18,627 nt of DNA from positions 1 to 18,627 of the forward strand of contig JAEYRN010000101.1 in assembly GCA_023435565.1 (NCBI GenBank), written 5' to 3'. This DNA is from Bacillota bacterium (GTDB lineage: Bacteria > Bacillota > UBA4882 > UBA8346). Shown here piece by piece: positions 1 through 6,337 of this stretch; within the stretch, counting starts at the first letter, position 1; the number at the start of each line of letters is the position of its first letter. The notes below the pieces were generated by a model, which ran no database searches, was not told the origin of the DNA, and saw only the letters and a program-made list of their open reading frames with translations. Position numbers and translations under genes: made by a program.

Positions 1-1
1 A

Positions 2-95
2 CAGTTAAGTCAACGCTTCGGAACATCAATTTTTGAAAAATCGTTAAAGCTTTCGATATTTTCAAAAATTGATATTGATTGATATGACTTAACTG
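2..95. repeat. Long imperfect inverted repeat (hairpin or MITE-like)
   Basis: The outer arms CAGTTAAGTCA (2-12) and TGACTTAACTG (85-95) are perfect 11-bp inverted repeats. Inside them, ATCAATTTTTGAAAA (25-39) and TTTTCAAAAATTGAT (59-73) form a second perfect 15-bp pair, and the centre contains the palindrome AAAGCTTT (46-53). The unit is about 95 nt, AT-rich and non-coding. No T-tract follows it, so it is not a standard terminator. It could be a small palindromic mobile element or an extragenic palindrome. It begins almost at the window edge, so the left boundary and any target duplication cannot be judged. Confidence 0.5.
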
Positions 96-105
96 AGAAA
101 GCATT

Positions 106-134
106 TTGAAGTGGGAAAGTTGAGTTATTAAGAT
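106..134 (+). promoter_or_regulatory. Possible promoter upstream of small ORF
   Basis: TTGAAG (106-111), a 17-nt spacer and TAAGAT (129-134) resemble a sigma-A promoter. It lies 25 nt before the small ORF at 159. The match is only moderate in an AT-rich region, so the call is weak. Confidence 0.25.
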
Positions 135-158
135 AATAAAGAATAGAAGGTGAAATAC

Positions 159-254
159 TTGCAATACGAAGTCGTTATTAATGGTTTCATCAAAGCTTTT
201 CTTACGACTGCCCTCGGAGCGATATCCATCTCAATTATTCTTTACAAGATATGA
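159..254 (+). CDS. Small hydrophobic ORF, 31 aa, possible receptor N-terminus remnant
   Basis: A TTG start at 159 is preceded by AAGGTG (147-152) at good spacing, and the ORF runs to TGA at 252-254. After MQYEVVINGFIK the peptide is a single hydrophobic stretch (about residues 10-29) ending LYKI, so it would be a one-pass membrane peptide. The stop falls just before a degraded chemotaxis-receptor tail in another frame. The ORF could therefore be an independent small membrane protein or the N-terminal segment left from a receptor gene that lost its middle. I do not recognise it as a known family. Confidence 0.3.
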   Translation: MQYEVVINGFIKAFLTTALGAISISIILYKI

Positions 255-255
255 T

Positions 256-450
256 GAACACTTTAAAGGTATCGAACAAATAAATAAAGCATTATCCGAA
301 ATGGAAAGAACGACGCAATGTGTATCAACAAATGCGGAGGAATCTTCGGCTTCCGTAGAGAATTTATCAAATCAAACGATGGAACTAAATAGTATGGTTG
401 AAGAAATAAGTAGGTTTATAGGCTCAAAAAGATTATACCTAAATAACTAA
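256..450 (+). pseudogene. Chemotaxis receptor (MCP) C-terminal fragment
   Basis: From about 259 the frame reads GIEQINKALSEMERTTQ, then NAEESSASVENLS and LNSMVEEISRFIG. This is the end of the cytoplasmic signalling helix of methyl-accepting chemotaxis proteins, which typically reads GIEQINxAVxxMDxxTQ...NAEESA...L...V. About 60 codons remain, against several hundred in an intact receptor. The upstream in-frame codons (181-255) do not look like receptor, and the adjacent TM peptide at 159-254 is in a different frame. I read it as a deletion remnant. An ATG at 181 would give an 89-residue ORF, but no ribosome binding site supports it. Confidence 0.6.
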
Positions 451-583
451 ATCAAGAAGCTTATATTTTTAGGGAGAGTTTAACCATCCGCCCCGATTAT
501 ACTGTCCGATAAAAAATTGGGCTGCTTCACGTTCTTATTTTAAAAGTCCTGCTTCTCCCGAACTAGATTCAAAAATACTAAAT
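451..583. other. Intergenic spacer, no supported gene
   Basis: This stretch separates the receptor remnant from the riboswitch promoter. One frame (473-630) stays open for about 50 codons but has no start codon or ribosome binding site, resembles nothing I know, and runs through the promoter at 584-612. I see no terminator here. Confidence 0.4.
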
Positions 584-612
584 TTGACTGATTTGGATTA
601 CCAAGTTATAAT
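584..612 (+). promoter_or_regulatory. Sigma-A-type promoter of the riboswitch and trehalose operon
   Basis: TTGACT (584-589), an exact 17-nt spacer and a perfect TATAAT (607-612) make this the strongest promoter in the window. The predicted start near 619 gives a leader of roughly 355 nt before the first gene, containing the whole riboswitch aptamer and terminator. Confidence 0.85.
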
Positions 613-645
613 TAAATATATATATCATTAATAAACTCTTACTTT

Positions 646-842
646 CGCTTAATTTCCTGTATTATCAGGAAAACGGGGGAACCATTTTTTGGGGTGAATC
701 AGTAAATAAGTTGAAGTAAATTCCTATTTGATTGCTATTTGCATTCGGCTTTAAGAATGCAAATCCTGGTTAAGAAATTTACTTCATCCTATAAAGTAGG
801 GTTTCTCTTTCAATCCGAACCCGTCAGCTAACCCCGTAAGCA
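646..842 (+). ncRNA. Cyclic di-AMP riboswitch (ydaO-yuaA type) aptamer
   Basis: The conserved core is recognisable. GGGGGAACCATTTTTTGGGG followed by TGAATC appears near 675-700, then TAGGG near 797, and CCGAACCCGTCAGCTAACCC followed by CGTAAGC near 815-841. The closing helix pairs GCTTA (647-651) with TAAGC (837-841). A hairpin TTTCCTG/CAGGAAA lies just inside it. The variable arm is extended: GAAGTAAATT (713-722) pairs with AATTTACTTC (776-785), and inside that ATTTGCATTC (737-746) pairs with GAATGCAAAT (755-764). The class binds c-di-AMP and usually turns genes off when the messenger is abundant. Here it precedes genes for trehalose synthesis, which fits the class's known link to osmolyte and potassium homeostasis. 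Confidence 0.92.
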
Positions 843-846
843 TTAT

Positions 847-895
847 ACCGGAGTATTAATTAGGTAAAAATATCCCTAATTGTTAAAACGCCGGT
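847..895 (+). promoter_or_regulatory. Expression-platform hairpin between aptamer and terminator
   Basis: ACCGG (847-851) can pair with CCGGT (891-895), and AATTAGG (858-864) with CCTAATT (875-881). The element lies between the aptamer and the terminator and may help communicate ligand binding. The exact alternative pairing is not obvious. GGTTT (893-897) could pair with AAACC (923-927), and AGAGG (906-910) with CCTCT (936-940), either of which would break the terminator stem. Confidence 0.4.
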
Positions 896-922
896 TTTAG
901 GAAAGAGAGGTCAGCCCAGAAC

Positions 923-952
923 AAACCAAGGGGTTCCTCTTGGTTTTTTTTA
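923..952 (+). terminator. Riboswitch-controlled intrinsic terminator
   Basis: AAACCAAGG and its partner CTTGGTTT (stem about 923-932 with 937-946, small GTTC loop) are followed by a run of T residues to 950. It lies about 80 nt after the aptamer and 23 nt before the start codon at 975, the expected arrangement for transcription attenuation by a c-di-AMP riboswitch. Confidence 0.85.
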
Positions 953-974
953 TTATTTTAAGGGGTTTTTTAAA

Positions 975-1865
975 ATGAATTTTAAGGAAAAATTTTTATT
1001 TTTAATCTTCATTATCGTTATAACCTTAATTTGGCTAACCTTCGGCGAATGGGTCAAAAAAAAGAACGGTATAACTCTGGCAGTAGTTACAGGGACCGGA
1101 GTCGAAAACCAAATCCGTAGGTTTGAAAATGTCCGGGATTGGATCGAGTATCAAAACCATCTGGAAGCTTTAGCCGATTTGGAAGACGAAAAGGTTGACG
1201 CAGTAATCATGGACCTTTTGCCTGCTCAATATAAAGTTAAAGTCAATCACCTTGGGGAAGGTCGATTCAAATTAACCGGTAAACGATTGACCTATTCCAA
1301 GGGAAGAGTAGTCTTCAATGCTGGCGATGACTCATTGCGCCATATCTTTGATCGCGTATTACTGGAACTAATTCAAGAGGGTACATATGCAAGGATTTAT
1401 TTAAAGTATTTCGGCGTACAACCCCAATCAAATATTAATAGAACAATTAATATTTTTTTTAAAGCCAAGGACGATTCTTGGTTGAAAATCCAGACGAAAG
1501 GGATAATTGAGTTCGGTATGGTTTTCAATAATCCCCCCTTTTGTTTTTATGATCAAGAAAACAGATTGACCGGATTTGAAGTAGAATTGGCTAATGCAGT
1601 TTGCAAGCAATTAGGAGTGGAATGTCATATGATTGATGTAGAATGGTACGGAGCTGCCTCAGGTCTGACTAATAATTCATATGATGCTTTGTGGGCCGGA
1701 TCCAACGATTTTAAATCCCTCAAAGGCCAAGTTAACTTTTCCATGCCTTATTACTATTCGGGAGCGCAGTTGGTGGTTAGAGCCGGTTCACCAATTACAG
1801 GACCGGAATCGCTAAAACGTTCATTATCTTTTTTTGATATTTTTTTTAGGAGGAAAATCTTTTAA
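975..1865 (+). CDS. Membrane-anchored family 3 solute-binding protein in circularly permuted order
   Basis: The 296-residue protein starts with an uncleaved signal anchor (about residues 7-25, no lipobox cysteine). Residues 32-147 match the second half of family 3 extracellular solute-binding proteins: LAVVTGTGVENQI, a DAVIMD strand, and the closing helices ending EGTYARIYLKYFG. After a linker, residues 165-275 match the first half: KGIIEFGMVFNNPPFCFYD, RLTGFEVELANAV, DALWAGSND, VNFSMPYYYSG, LVVRAGSPI. So all parts of one binding protein are present, but lobe 2 comes first. The arginine that usually binds the amino-acid carboxylate, before the DFS motif, aligns with leucine, so the ligand is unlikely to be an ordinary amino acid. 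There is no ABC transporter partner. The start is ATG at 975 after AAGGGG. The stop overlaps treT (TAATG), and the last residues encode treT's AGGAGG. It is first in the riboswitch operon. Alternatively it is the remnant of a protein with two tandem domains. Confidence 0.75.
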   Translation: MNFKEKFLFLIFIIVITLIWLTFGEWVKKKNGITLAVVTGTGVENQIRRFENVRDWIEYQNHLEALADLEDEKVDAVIMDLLPAQYKVKVNHLGEGRFKLTGKRLTYSKGRVVFNAGDDSLRHIFDRVLLELIQEGTYARIYLKYFGVQPQSNINRTINIFFKAKDDSWLKIQTKGIIEFGMVFNNPPFCFYDQENRLTGFEVELANAVCKQLGVECHMIDVEWYGAASGLTNNSYDALWAGSNDFKSLKGQVNFSMPYYYSGAQLVVRAGSPITGPESLKRSLSFFDIFFRRKIF

Positions 1866-3091
1866 TGAAAACCCATTCGGAAATTATCAATATCGAAGAC
1901 TATCAGCAATTTATTGGGGAAGAAGCGGTTGACCAAATTAAACGTAAAGCGAAATATTTGAAAAATTTTCATGTGATTCATGTCAATTCAACCTATTATG
2001 GTGGTGGTGTCGCTGAACTGCTAGGTCCATTAACTTTATTAATGAATAACGTTGGAATTCGGGCAGGCTGGAGGGTAATTCAAGGTGCGCCTGATTTTTT
2101 TAGTATTACAAAAAAGATGCATAACGGATTACAAGGAGGAGAAATAAATCTTAGCCAACGGAAAAAGGAAATATATGAACATATTGTATTGGAAAACTCT
2201 ATACGTAATCATTTTGATAATCATGATTTAGTTGTTGTTCATGACCCACAACCTTTACCCTTAATTAATTATTATAAAAAAAAGTGCCCTTGGGTCTGGC
2301 GTTGCCATATTGATTTGTCCCATCCCCATCCCGAACTTTGGAAATACCTGATTTCGTTTATTGAAAAATATGACACGGCTATACTTTCGATTGAAGAGTA
2401 TCGGCAAAACTTGTCAATCCCTCAGCTTTTCTTTTTGCCTGCGATTAATCCGTTTTCAATGAAAAATAGAAAGATGGATGAAACCGAGATTAATGAAAGG
2501 TTAAATTATTATAATATCCCCACTGATCTACCTTTAGTGGTCCAAATATCACGGTTTGATCGATGGAAGGATCCGGAAGGCGTCATTAAAGCATATAAGA
2601 TTGCTCGTAAAGAAATAGACTGCACCCTAGTGCTACTTGGAAATGTAGCCACAGACGATCCCGAAGGAACTGCTGTATATGAGTCTTTACTTGATCAGCG
2701 CGATGAACGGATTATTATTTTAAGCCGTGAAGACTCCTCATTGGTCAATGCGTTACAAAGCAAAGCGGCGGTTGTGCTCCAAAAATCAATTCGCGAAGGT
2801 TTTGGATTGACGGTAACCGAAGCTATGTGGAAAGGAACACCCGTTATCGGGGGTAATGTAGGCGGAATCCGTTATCAGATCGAAAACGGAGTCAATGGTT
2901 TTTTAGTTGATTCGGTTGAAGAGACTTCTGCTAGAATCATTCAATTACTTAAGGATCATAACCTTCGAGTTCAAATGGGACATGCGGCCCGGGAAAAAGT
3001 AAAGCGTAATTTCTTAATGTCCCGTCTATTGGAGCAATATTTAGACTTGTTTAACAGTTTTGAAGCGAAATTTATCTATAAAAGAAAATAA
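1865..3091 (+). CDS. treT: Trehalose synthase, GT4 retaining glycosyltransferase (TreT)
   Basis: TreT joins glucose from an NDP-glucose to free glucose, making trehalose reversibly in the cytoplasm. The 408-residue protein closely resembles archaeal and bacterial TreT over its whole length. Matching stretches are HVNSTYYGGGVAE near the N-terminus, HDPQPLPLI, WVWRCHIDLSHPHPE, VVQISRFDRWKDP, DDPEGTAVYE and SIREGFGLTVTEAMWKGTPV. The last contains the GT4 E-x7-E pair (E311 and E319). Length is normal (family about 400-415). The ATG overlaps the preceding stop (TAATG), with AGGAGG at 1849-1854. It is followed 36 nt later by a trehalose-6-phosphate synthase/phosphatase, so two trehalose pathways are co-transcribed. 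In some Thermococcales treT sits among genes of a trehalose/maltose ABC transporter, and a MalG remnant lies downstream here too. Confidence 0.93.
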   Translation: MKTHSEIINIEDYQQFIGEEAVDQIKRKAKYLKNFHVIHVNSTYYGGGVAELLGPLTLLMNNVGIRAGWRVIQGAPDFFSITKKMHNGLQGGEINLSQRKKEIYEHIVLENSIRNHFDNHDLVVVHDPQPLPLINYYKKKCPWVWRCHIDLSHPHPELWKYLISFIEKYDTAILSIEEYRQNLSIPQLFFLPAINPFSMKNRKMDETEINERLNYYNIPTDLPLVVQISRFDRWKDPEGVIKAYKIARKEIDCTLVLLGNVATDDPEGTAVYESLLDQRDERIIILSREDSSLVNALQSKAAVVLQKSIREGFGLTVTEAMWKGTPVIGGNVGGIRYQIENGVNGFLVDSVEETSARIIQLLKDHNLRVQMGHAAREKVKRNFLMSRLLEQYLDLFNSFEAKFIYKRK

Positions 3092-3127
3092 GAATTACAC
3101 AAAGGAGTCGGAAAGAAGGTGGAAAAA

Positions 3128-5359
3128 ATGCGACTATTAGTAGTCTCAAACAGACTTCCGATAACGGCGATTGAAGAAAATGGAACGCTTCTTTTTAAGG
3201 AAAGTATGGGCGGGTTAGTATCCGGTTTAAGCGCGTATTTGGATTCTTTAAAGGGATCTGCCTTTACGAAATCAAAATATGTTTGGATTGGCTGGCCCGG
3301 GATTACAGTTGATAAGGGGCTACAAAGTAGTTTAAGGAAAAGTTTAATAAAAAAATTTCACTCTTACCCGACCTTTTTAGAAACCGAAGCAATGGACGAT
3401 TTTTACCATGGCTTTTGTAATAAAACAATTTGGCCTTTGTTTCACTGTTTTCCATCTTACGTTGTGTATAAAGAAGAGTACTGGAAGCAATACCAAATTG
3501 TAAACCAAATTTTTGCAGATTCGATACTAGAAATGCTTAAACCCGGAGATATGGTCTGGGTACATGATTATCACTTAATGCTTGTTCCTAAGTTACTTCG
3601 TGAAAGGGCTCCAAATGTACCAATAGGATTTTTCCTACATATCCCCTTCCCTACTTATGAACTATTCAGGCTTCTCCCTAAACAATGGCGGGAAACAATT
3701 TTACAAGGATTACTCGGTGCTGACTTAATTGGATTTCATACTCAGGAATATACCCAGTACTATCTAAGATGTGTCTTGCGTTTACTCGGTATCGAACATA
3801 ATATGGGCCGAATTACCTTAAATGAGAGGATTATTAAGGCTGATACATTTCCGATGGGTATTGACTTCCAAAAATTTTATCAAGCCGCGTCCGAACCGGA
3901 AGTGGAAGAAGAGTATCTTAAACTTAAAAGCTCACTCCAAGACTATCGGGTTATTCTCTCAATCGACCGCCTTGACTATTCAAAAGGTATACTCAACCGA
4001 CTTCAAGGCTATGAGTTTTTTTTAGAAAAGTTTTCGGAATGGAGAGAAAAAGTCATCCTGCTTCTAGTTGTGGTCCCTTCAAGAGTAGGGGTGGACCAAT
4101 ATCAGCAAATGAAAAGGCAAATTGACGAACTGGTTGGAGAAATCAACGGCAGGTTCGGTAGTATCGAATGGACCCCAATTCTTTACCAATATAAATATTT
4201 CTCATTTAACCAATTAATCTCCTTATATAAAGCCAGTGACTTGGCACTGATAACTCCGCTACGAGACGGAATGAATTTAATTGCTAAGGAGTATATCGCA
4301 ACAAGGACTGACCAGACCGGAGTGTTAATCCTAAGCGAAATGGCTGGGGCTGCTAAGGAACTTGGAGAATCAATCATCATTAATCCCAATCATATTCAAG
4401 ATATTGCCACCGCTTTAGTAGAGGCTTTAACAATGCCTGTCACTGAACAAATCAAACGAAACCGTTTTATGCAACAGCGGTTAGGACGTTATGACGTCGT
4501 ACGCTGGGCTGAAGATTTTATGAATGAATTGAGAACGGTAAAAAAAGACCAACTTAATTATGCCGCGAGGTCCTATGAATGCTGTAAAAAAGAAATAATC
4601 AATAGTTATTGTCAAGCCCAATCGAGTATTCTTTTTTTAGACTACGACGGGACTTTAATGCCTTTTGTTGAACAACCGCAAATGGCGTCTCCACCGATAG
4701 AACTTGTTGATTTACTAAAAACCTTGGCAAATAAAGATCATACTGAAATAGTATTAATTAGCGGTAGAGACCGAAAGACCCTTGATAAATGGTTTGGAAA
4801 ACTAAATGTGGGTTTGGTCGCCGAGCATGGAGCTTGGATCAAAGAACAAACTGAAGATTGGAAAATGTTGAACCCTCTTGATAATTCTTGGAAAAAGCAA
4901 GTCCTCCCGATTTTAGAAGTACATGCTGATAGGTTACCCGGAGCCTTCGTTGAAGAAAAAGAATTTTCGATGGTCTGGCATTTTCGTGCGGCCGACCCCG
5001 AACTAAGCTCTATTAGGGCTAAGGAATTAATGGATATTTTGATTAATTTAACTTCAAATATCGATGTTCAAGTTTTCCCAGGTAATAAGACGGTTGAAAT
5101 TAGAAGCTCGGGAGTTAATAAAGGTAATGCGGCGCTCCACTTTTTAACTAAAAATTATTATGACTTTATTCTAGCAATGGGCGACGACTGGACAGATGAG
5201 GATCTTTTCAAAGTTCTTCCTGAACGGGCTTTTACCTTGAAAGTCGGTTTGGCTCATTCCTATGCTAAGTTCTATCTTTCTGATTATGAACAAGTAAAGG
5301 ATTTACTAAAAAAATTATCGGACCACATCGAGGATCATAGTTCTGTGAGGCTAGCATAA
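3128..5359 (+). CDS. Fused trehalose-6-phosphate synthase and trehalose-6-phosphate phosphatase
   Basis: This bifunctional enzyme converts UDP-glucose plus glucose-6-phosphate to trehalose-6-phosphate, then dephosphorylates it to trehalose. Numbering is from ATG 3128 (743 residues). The N-terminal GT20 domain (1 to about 470) has SNRLP, GGLVSGL, WIGWPG, HDYHLMLVPKLL (H146, D147), GFFLHIPFP, DRLDYSKGI (D280) and LRDGMNLIAKEY. The C-terminal HAD phosphatase (about 495-740) has LDYDGTLMPF with the nucleophile and acid D505 and D507, ISGRD, and GDDWTDEDLF (D686, D687). All catalytic motifs look intact. A GTG at 3119 is also possible, with AAAGGAG 11 nt upstream. I prefer ATG 3128, with AAGGTGG at 5-nt spacing, because family members begin MRLxVVSNRLP. 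It is the last intact gene of the riboswitch operon. Confidence 0.93.
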   Translation: MRLLVVSNRLPITAIEENGTLLFKESMGGLVSGLSAYLDSLKGSAFTKSKYVWIGWPGITVDKGLQSSLRKSLIKKFHSYPTFLETEAMDDFYHGFCNKTIWPLFHCFPSYVVYKEEYWKQYQIVNQIFADSILEMLKPGDMVWVHDYHLMLVPKLLRERAPNVPIGFFLHIPFPTYELFRLLPKQWRETILQGLLGADLIGFHTQEYTQYYLRCVLRLLGIEHNMGRITLNERIIKADTFPMGIDFQKFYQAASEPEVEEEYLKLKSSLQDYRVILSIDRLDYSKGILNRLQGYEFFLEKFSEWREKVILLLVVVPSRVGVDQYQQMKRQIDELVGEINGRFGSIEWTPILYQYKYFSFNQLISLYKASDLALITPLRDGMNLIAKEYIATRTDQTGVLILSEMAGAAKELGESIIINPNHIQDIATALVEALTMPVTEQIKRNRFMQQRLGRYDVVRWAEDFMNELRTVKKDQLNYAARSYECCKKEIINSYCQAQSSILFLDYDGTLMPFVEQPQMASPPIELVDLLKTLANKDHTEIVLISGRDRKTLDKWFGKLNVGLVAEHGAWIKEQTEDWKMLNPLDNSWKKQVLPILEVHADRLPGAFVEEKEFSMVWHFRAADPELSSIRAKELMDILINLTSNIDVQVFPGNKTVEIRSSGVNKGNAALHFLTKNYYDFILAMGDDWTDEDLFKVLPERAFTLKVGLAHSYAKFYLSDYEQVKDLLKKLSDHIEDHSSVRLA

Positions 5360-5501
5360 GAGTATCTTAGGCTCACTCGATTCGGGTTGGAGTATCATAA
5401 CCCCTGCCGCTTTTTCTTCAATGCTATTACCGCTTGTCGTTTTTTTGGTTTTTCAAAAGTATTTTGTTAAAGGTATCTTGGCCGGGGCAGTTAAAGGATA
5501 A
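5355..5501 (+). pseudogene. C-terminal remnant of a MalG-type sugar ABC transporter permease
   Basis: After the stop of the preceding gene, one frame reads LDSGWSIITPAAFSS, then MLLPLVVFLVFQKYFVKGIL and AGAVKG, ending at TAA 5499-5501. This is the characteristic C-terminus of CUT1 sugar ABC permeases: a last hydrophobic helix, then FQxYFVxG and GAVKG at the very end. The frame opens only after a TAG at 5352-5354 and has no start or ribosome binding site, so about 48 codons of a roughly 280-codon gene survive. The neighbourhood (treT, trehalose-phosphate enzyme) suggests the lost gene belonged to a trehalose/maltose importer. The tail is well preserved, so the loss may be recent. Confidence 0.75.
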
Positions 5502-5511
5502 ATGAAAACTA

Positions 5512-5541
5512 TTGCTGTCAATGAATAATTAGTGTTAAAAT
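5512..5541 (+). promoter_or_regulatory. Promoter of the nitroreductase gene
   Basis: TTGCTG (5512-5517), a 17-nt spacer and TTAAAA (5535-5540, or TAAAAT with 18 nt) form a plausible sigma-A promoter. Transcription would start near 5548, after the ATG at 5540, which supports the downstream ATG at 5567 as the true start. Confidence 0.5.
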
Positions 5542-5566
5542 GATTACCATGGGAGTGATTACAATA

Positions 5567-6175
5567 ATGCCTTCATTTATTAATCATACTTTGGAAACCA
5601 TTAATAAACGCCATAGTGTTCGTAATTTTACCGATGTAGAAGTATCCGAAAGTGATTTACAGACAATATTAAACGCTGCCAATATGGCCCCTTCAGCTCA
5701 CAATCAACAATCCTGGCGCTTTATAGTGATTAAGGGAGAGAAAAAACGGGAATTAGTTGAATTGGTTAATTCAAAGGCGACCGAATTTCCCAAATCTTCA
5801 TCAGTCTTACTTAGAATGGCTTCGAGATCCATAGCCAGCGCTCCTACGGTTGTAGCGGTGGCCAATACCGGCGATTTAATTGAACATGGGACCAAACTTT
5901 TTCAAATAGACCGTAATAGGGCGTTTGATTTTTTTAGAACTATGGAAATTCAAAGCTCGGCAGCTGCAGTTCAAAATTTATTATTAGCTGCAACTTCCCT
6001 GGGTTTAGCTACGGTTTGGTTGGGAATCCTTTTTTTAATTAAAGATGACGTATTGACGCTACTTGGGGAGCCAAAAGGAGAGTTTATGGCGGTAATCCCT
6101 ATCGGATATGCAGCAAAAGAAAGCAAAGGCCCCGAAAAACGACCGCTCGACTTGATCATTAAACATTTCGAATAG
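5567..6175 (+). CDS. Nitroreductase family protein (FMN-dependent)
   Basis: Members are FMN-containing NAD(P)H oxidoreductases acting on nitro compounds, quinones or other substrates. The physiological substrate here cannot be read from sequence. From ATG 5567 the protein has 202 residues. It shows INKRHSVRNFTD (the FMN-phosphate-binding RxSxRxF), NMAPSAHNQQSWRFIV (PSxxNxQ), a central helix with EIQSSAAAVQNLLLAATSLG, and TVWLGIL in the FMN-binding region. The start at 5567 is preceded by GGAG (5552-5555). The upstream in-frame ATGs at 5540 and 5549 lie in the -10 region or next to the ribosome binding site. The gene is alone, separated from both neighbours, and has no clear terminator behind it. 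Confidence 0.85.
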   Translation: MPSFINHTLETINKRHSVRNFTDVEVSESDLQTILNAANMAPSAHNQQSWRFIVIKGEKKRELVELVNSKATEFPKSSSVLLRMASRSIASAPTVVAVANTGDLIEHGTKLFQIDRNRAFDFFRTMEIQSSAAAVQNLLLAATSLGLATVWLGILFLIKDDVLTLLGEPKGEFMAVIPIGYAAKESKGPEKRPLDLIIKHFE

Positions 6176-6310
6176 TATATTTATCGTTATCTATTCCAAA
6201 CTTACTTTTATTAAAGGATTCATACACGGAAAGTAGAATTAATCTTTATCCAAAATCTATAAGTTAAATTATTTTACACACATCATTTACTGAATTTATT
6301 ACAACTTATT

Positions 6311-6322
6311 TTACAGCTGTAA
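6311..6322. promoter_or_regulatory. 12-bp perfect palindrome before the cheR operon
   Basis: TTACAGCTGTAA is a perfect palindrome ending one base before the AGGAGGAG ribosome binding site (6324-6331) of the next gene. It could be an operator for a dimeric regulator or a small hairpin affecting translation. The spacer before it (6176-6310) is AT-rich and I cannot pick a convincing promoter. Confidence 0.3.
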
Positions 6323-6337
6323 TAGGAGGAGAAATTA

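Noticed and set aside
473..630. Open frame of about 50 codons upstream of the riboswitch
   Set aside because: No start codon, no ribosome binding site, no recognised similarity, and it contains the promoter at 584-612.
5540..5566. ATG 5540 or 5549 as the nitroreductase start
   Set aside because: 5540 lies in the predicted -10 box. The family similarity starts after ATG 5567, which has GGAG at reasonable spacing.
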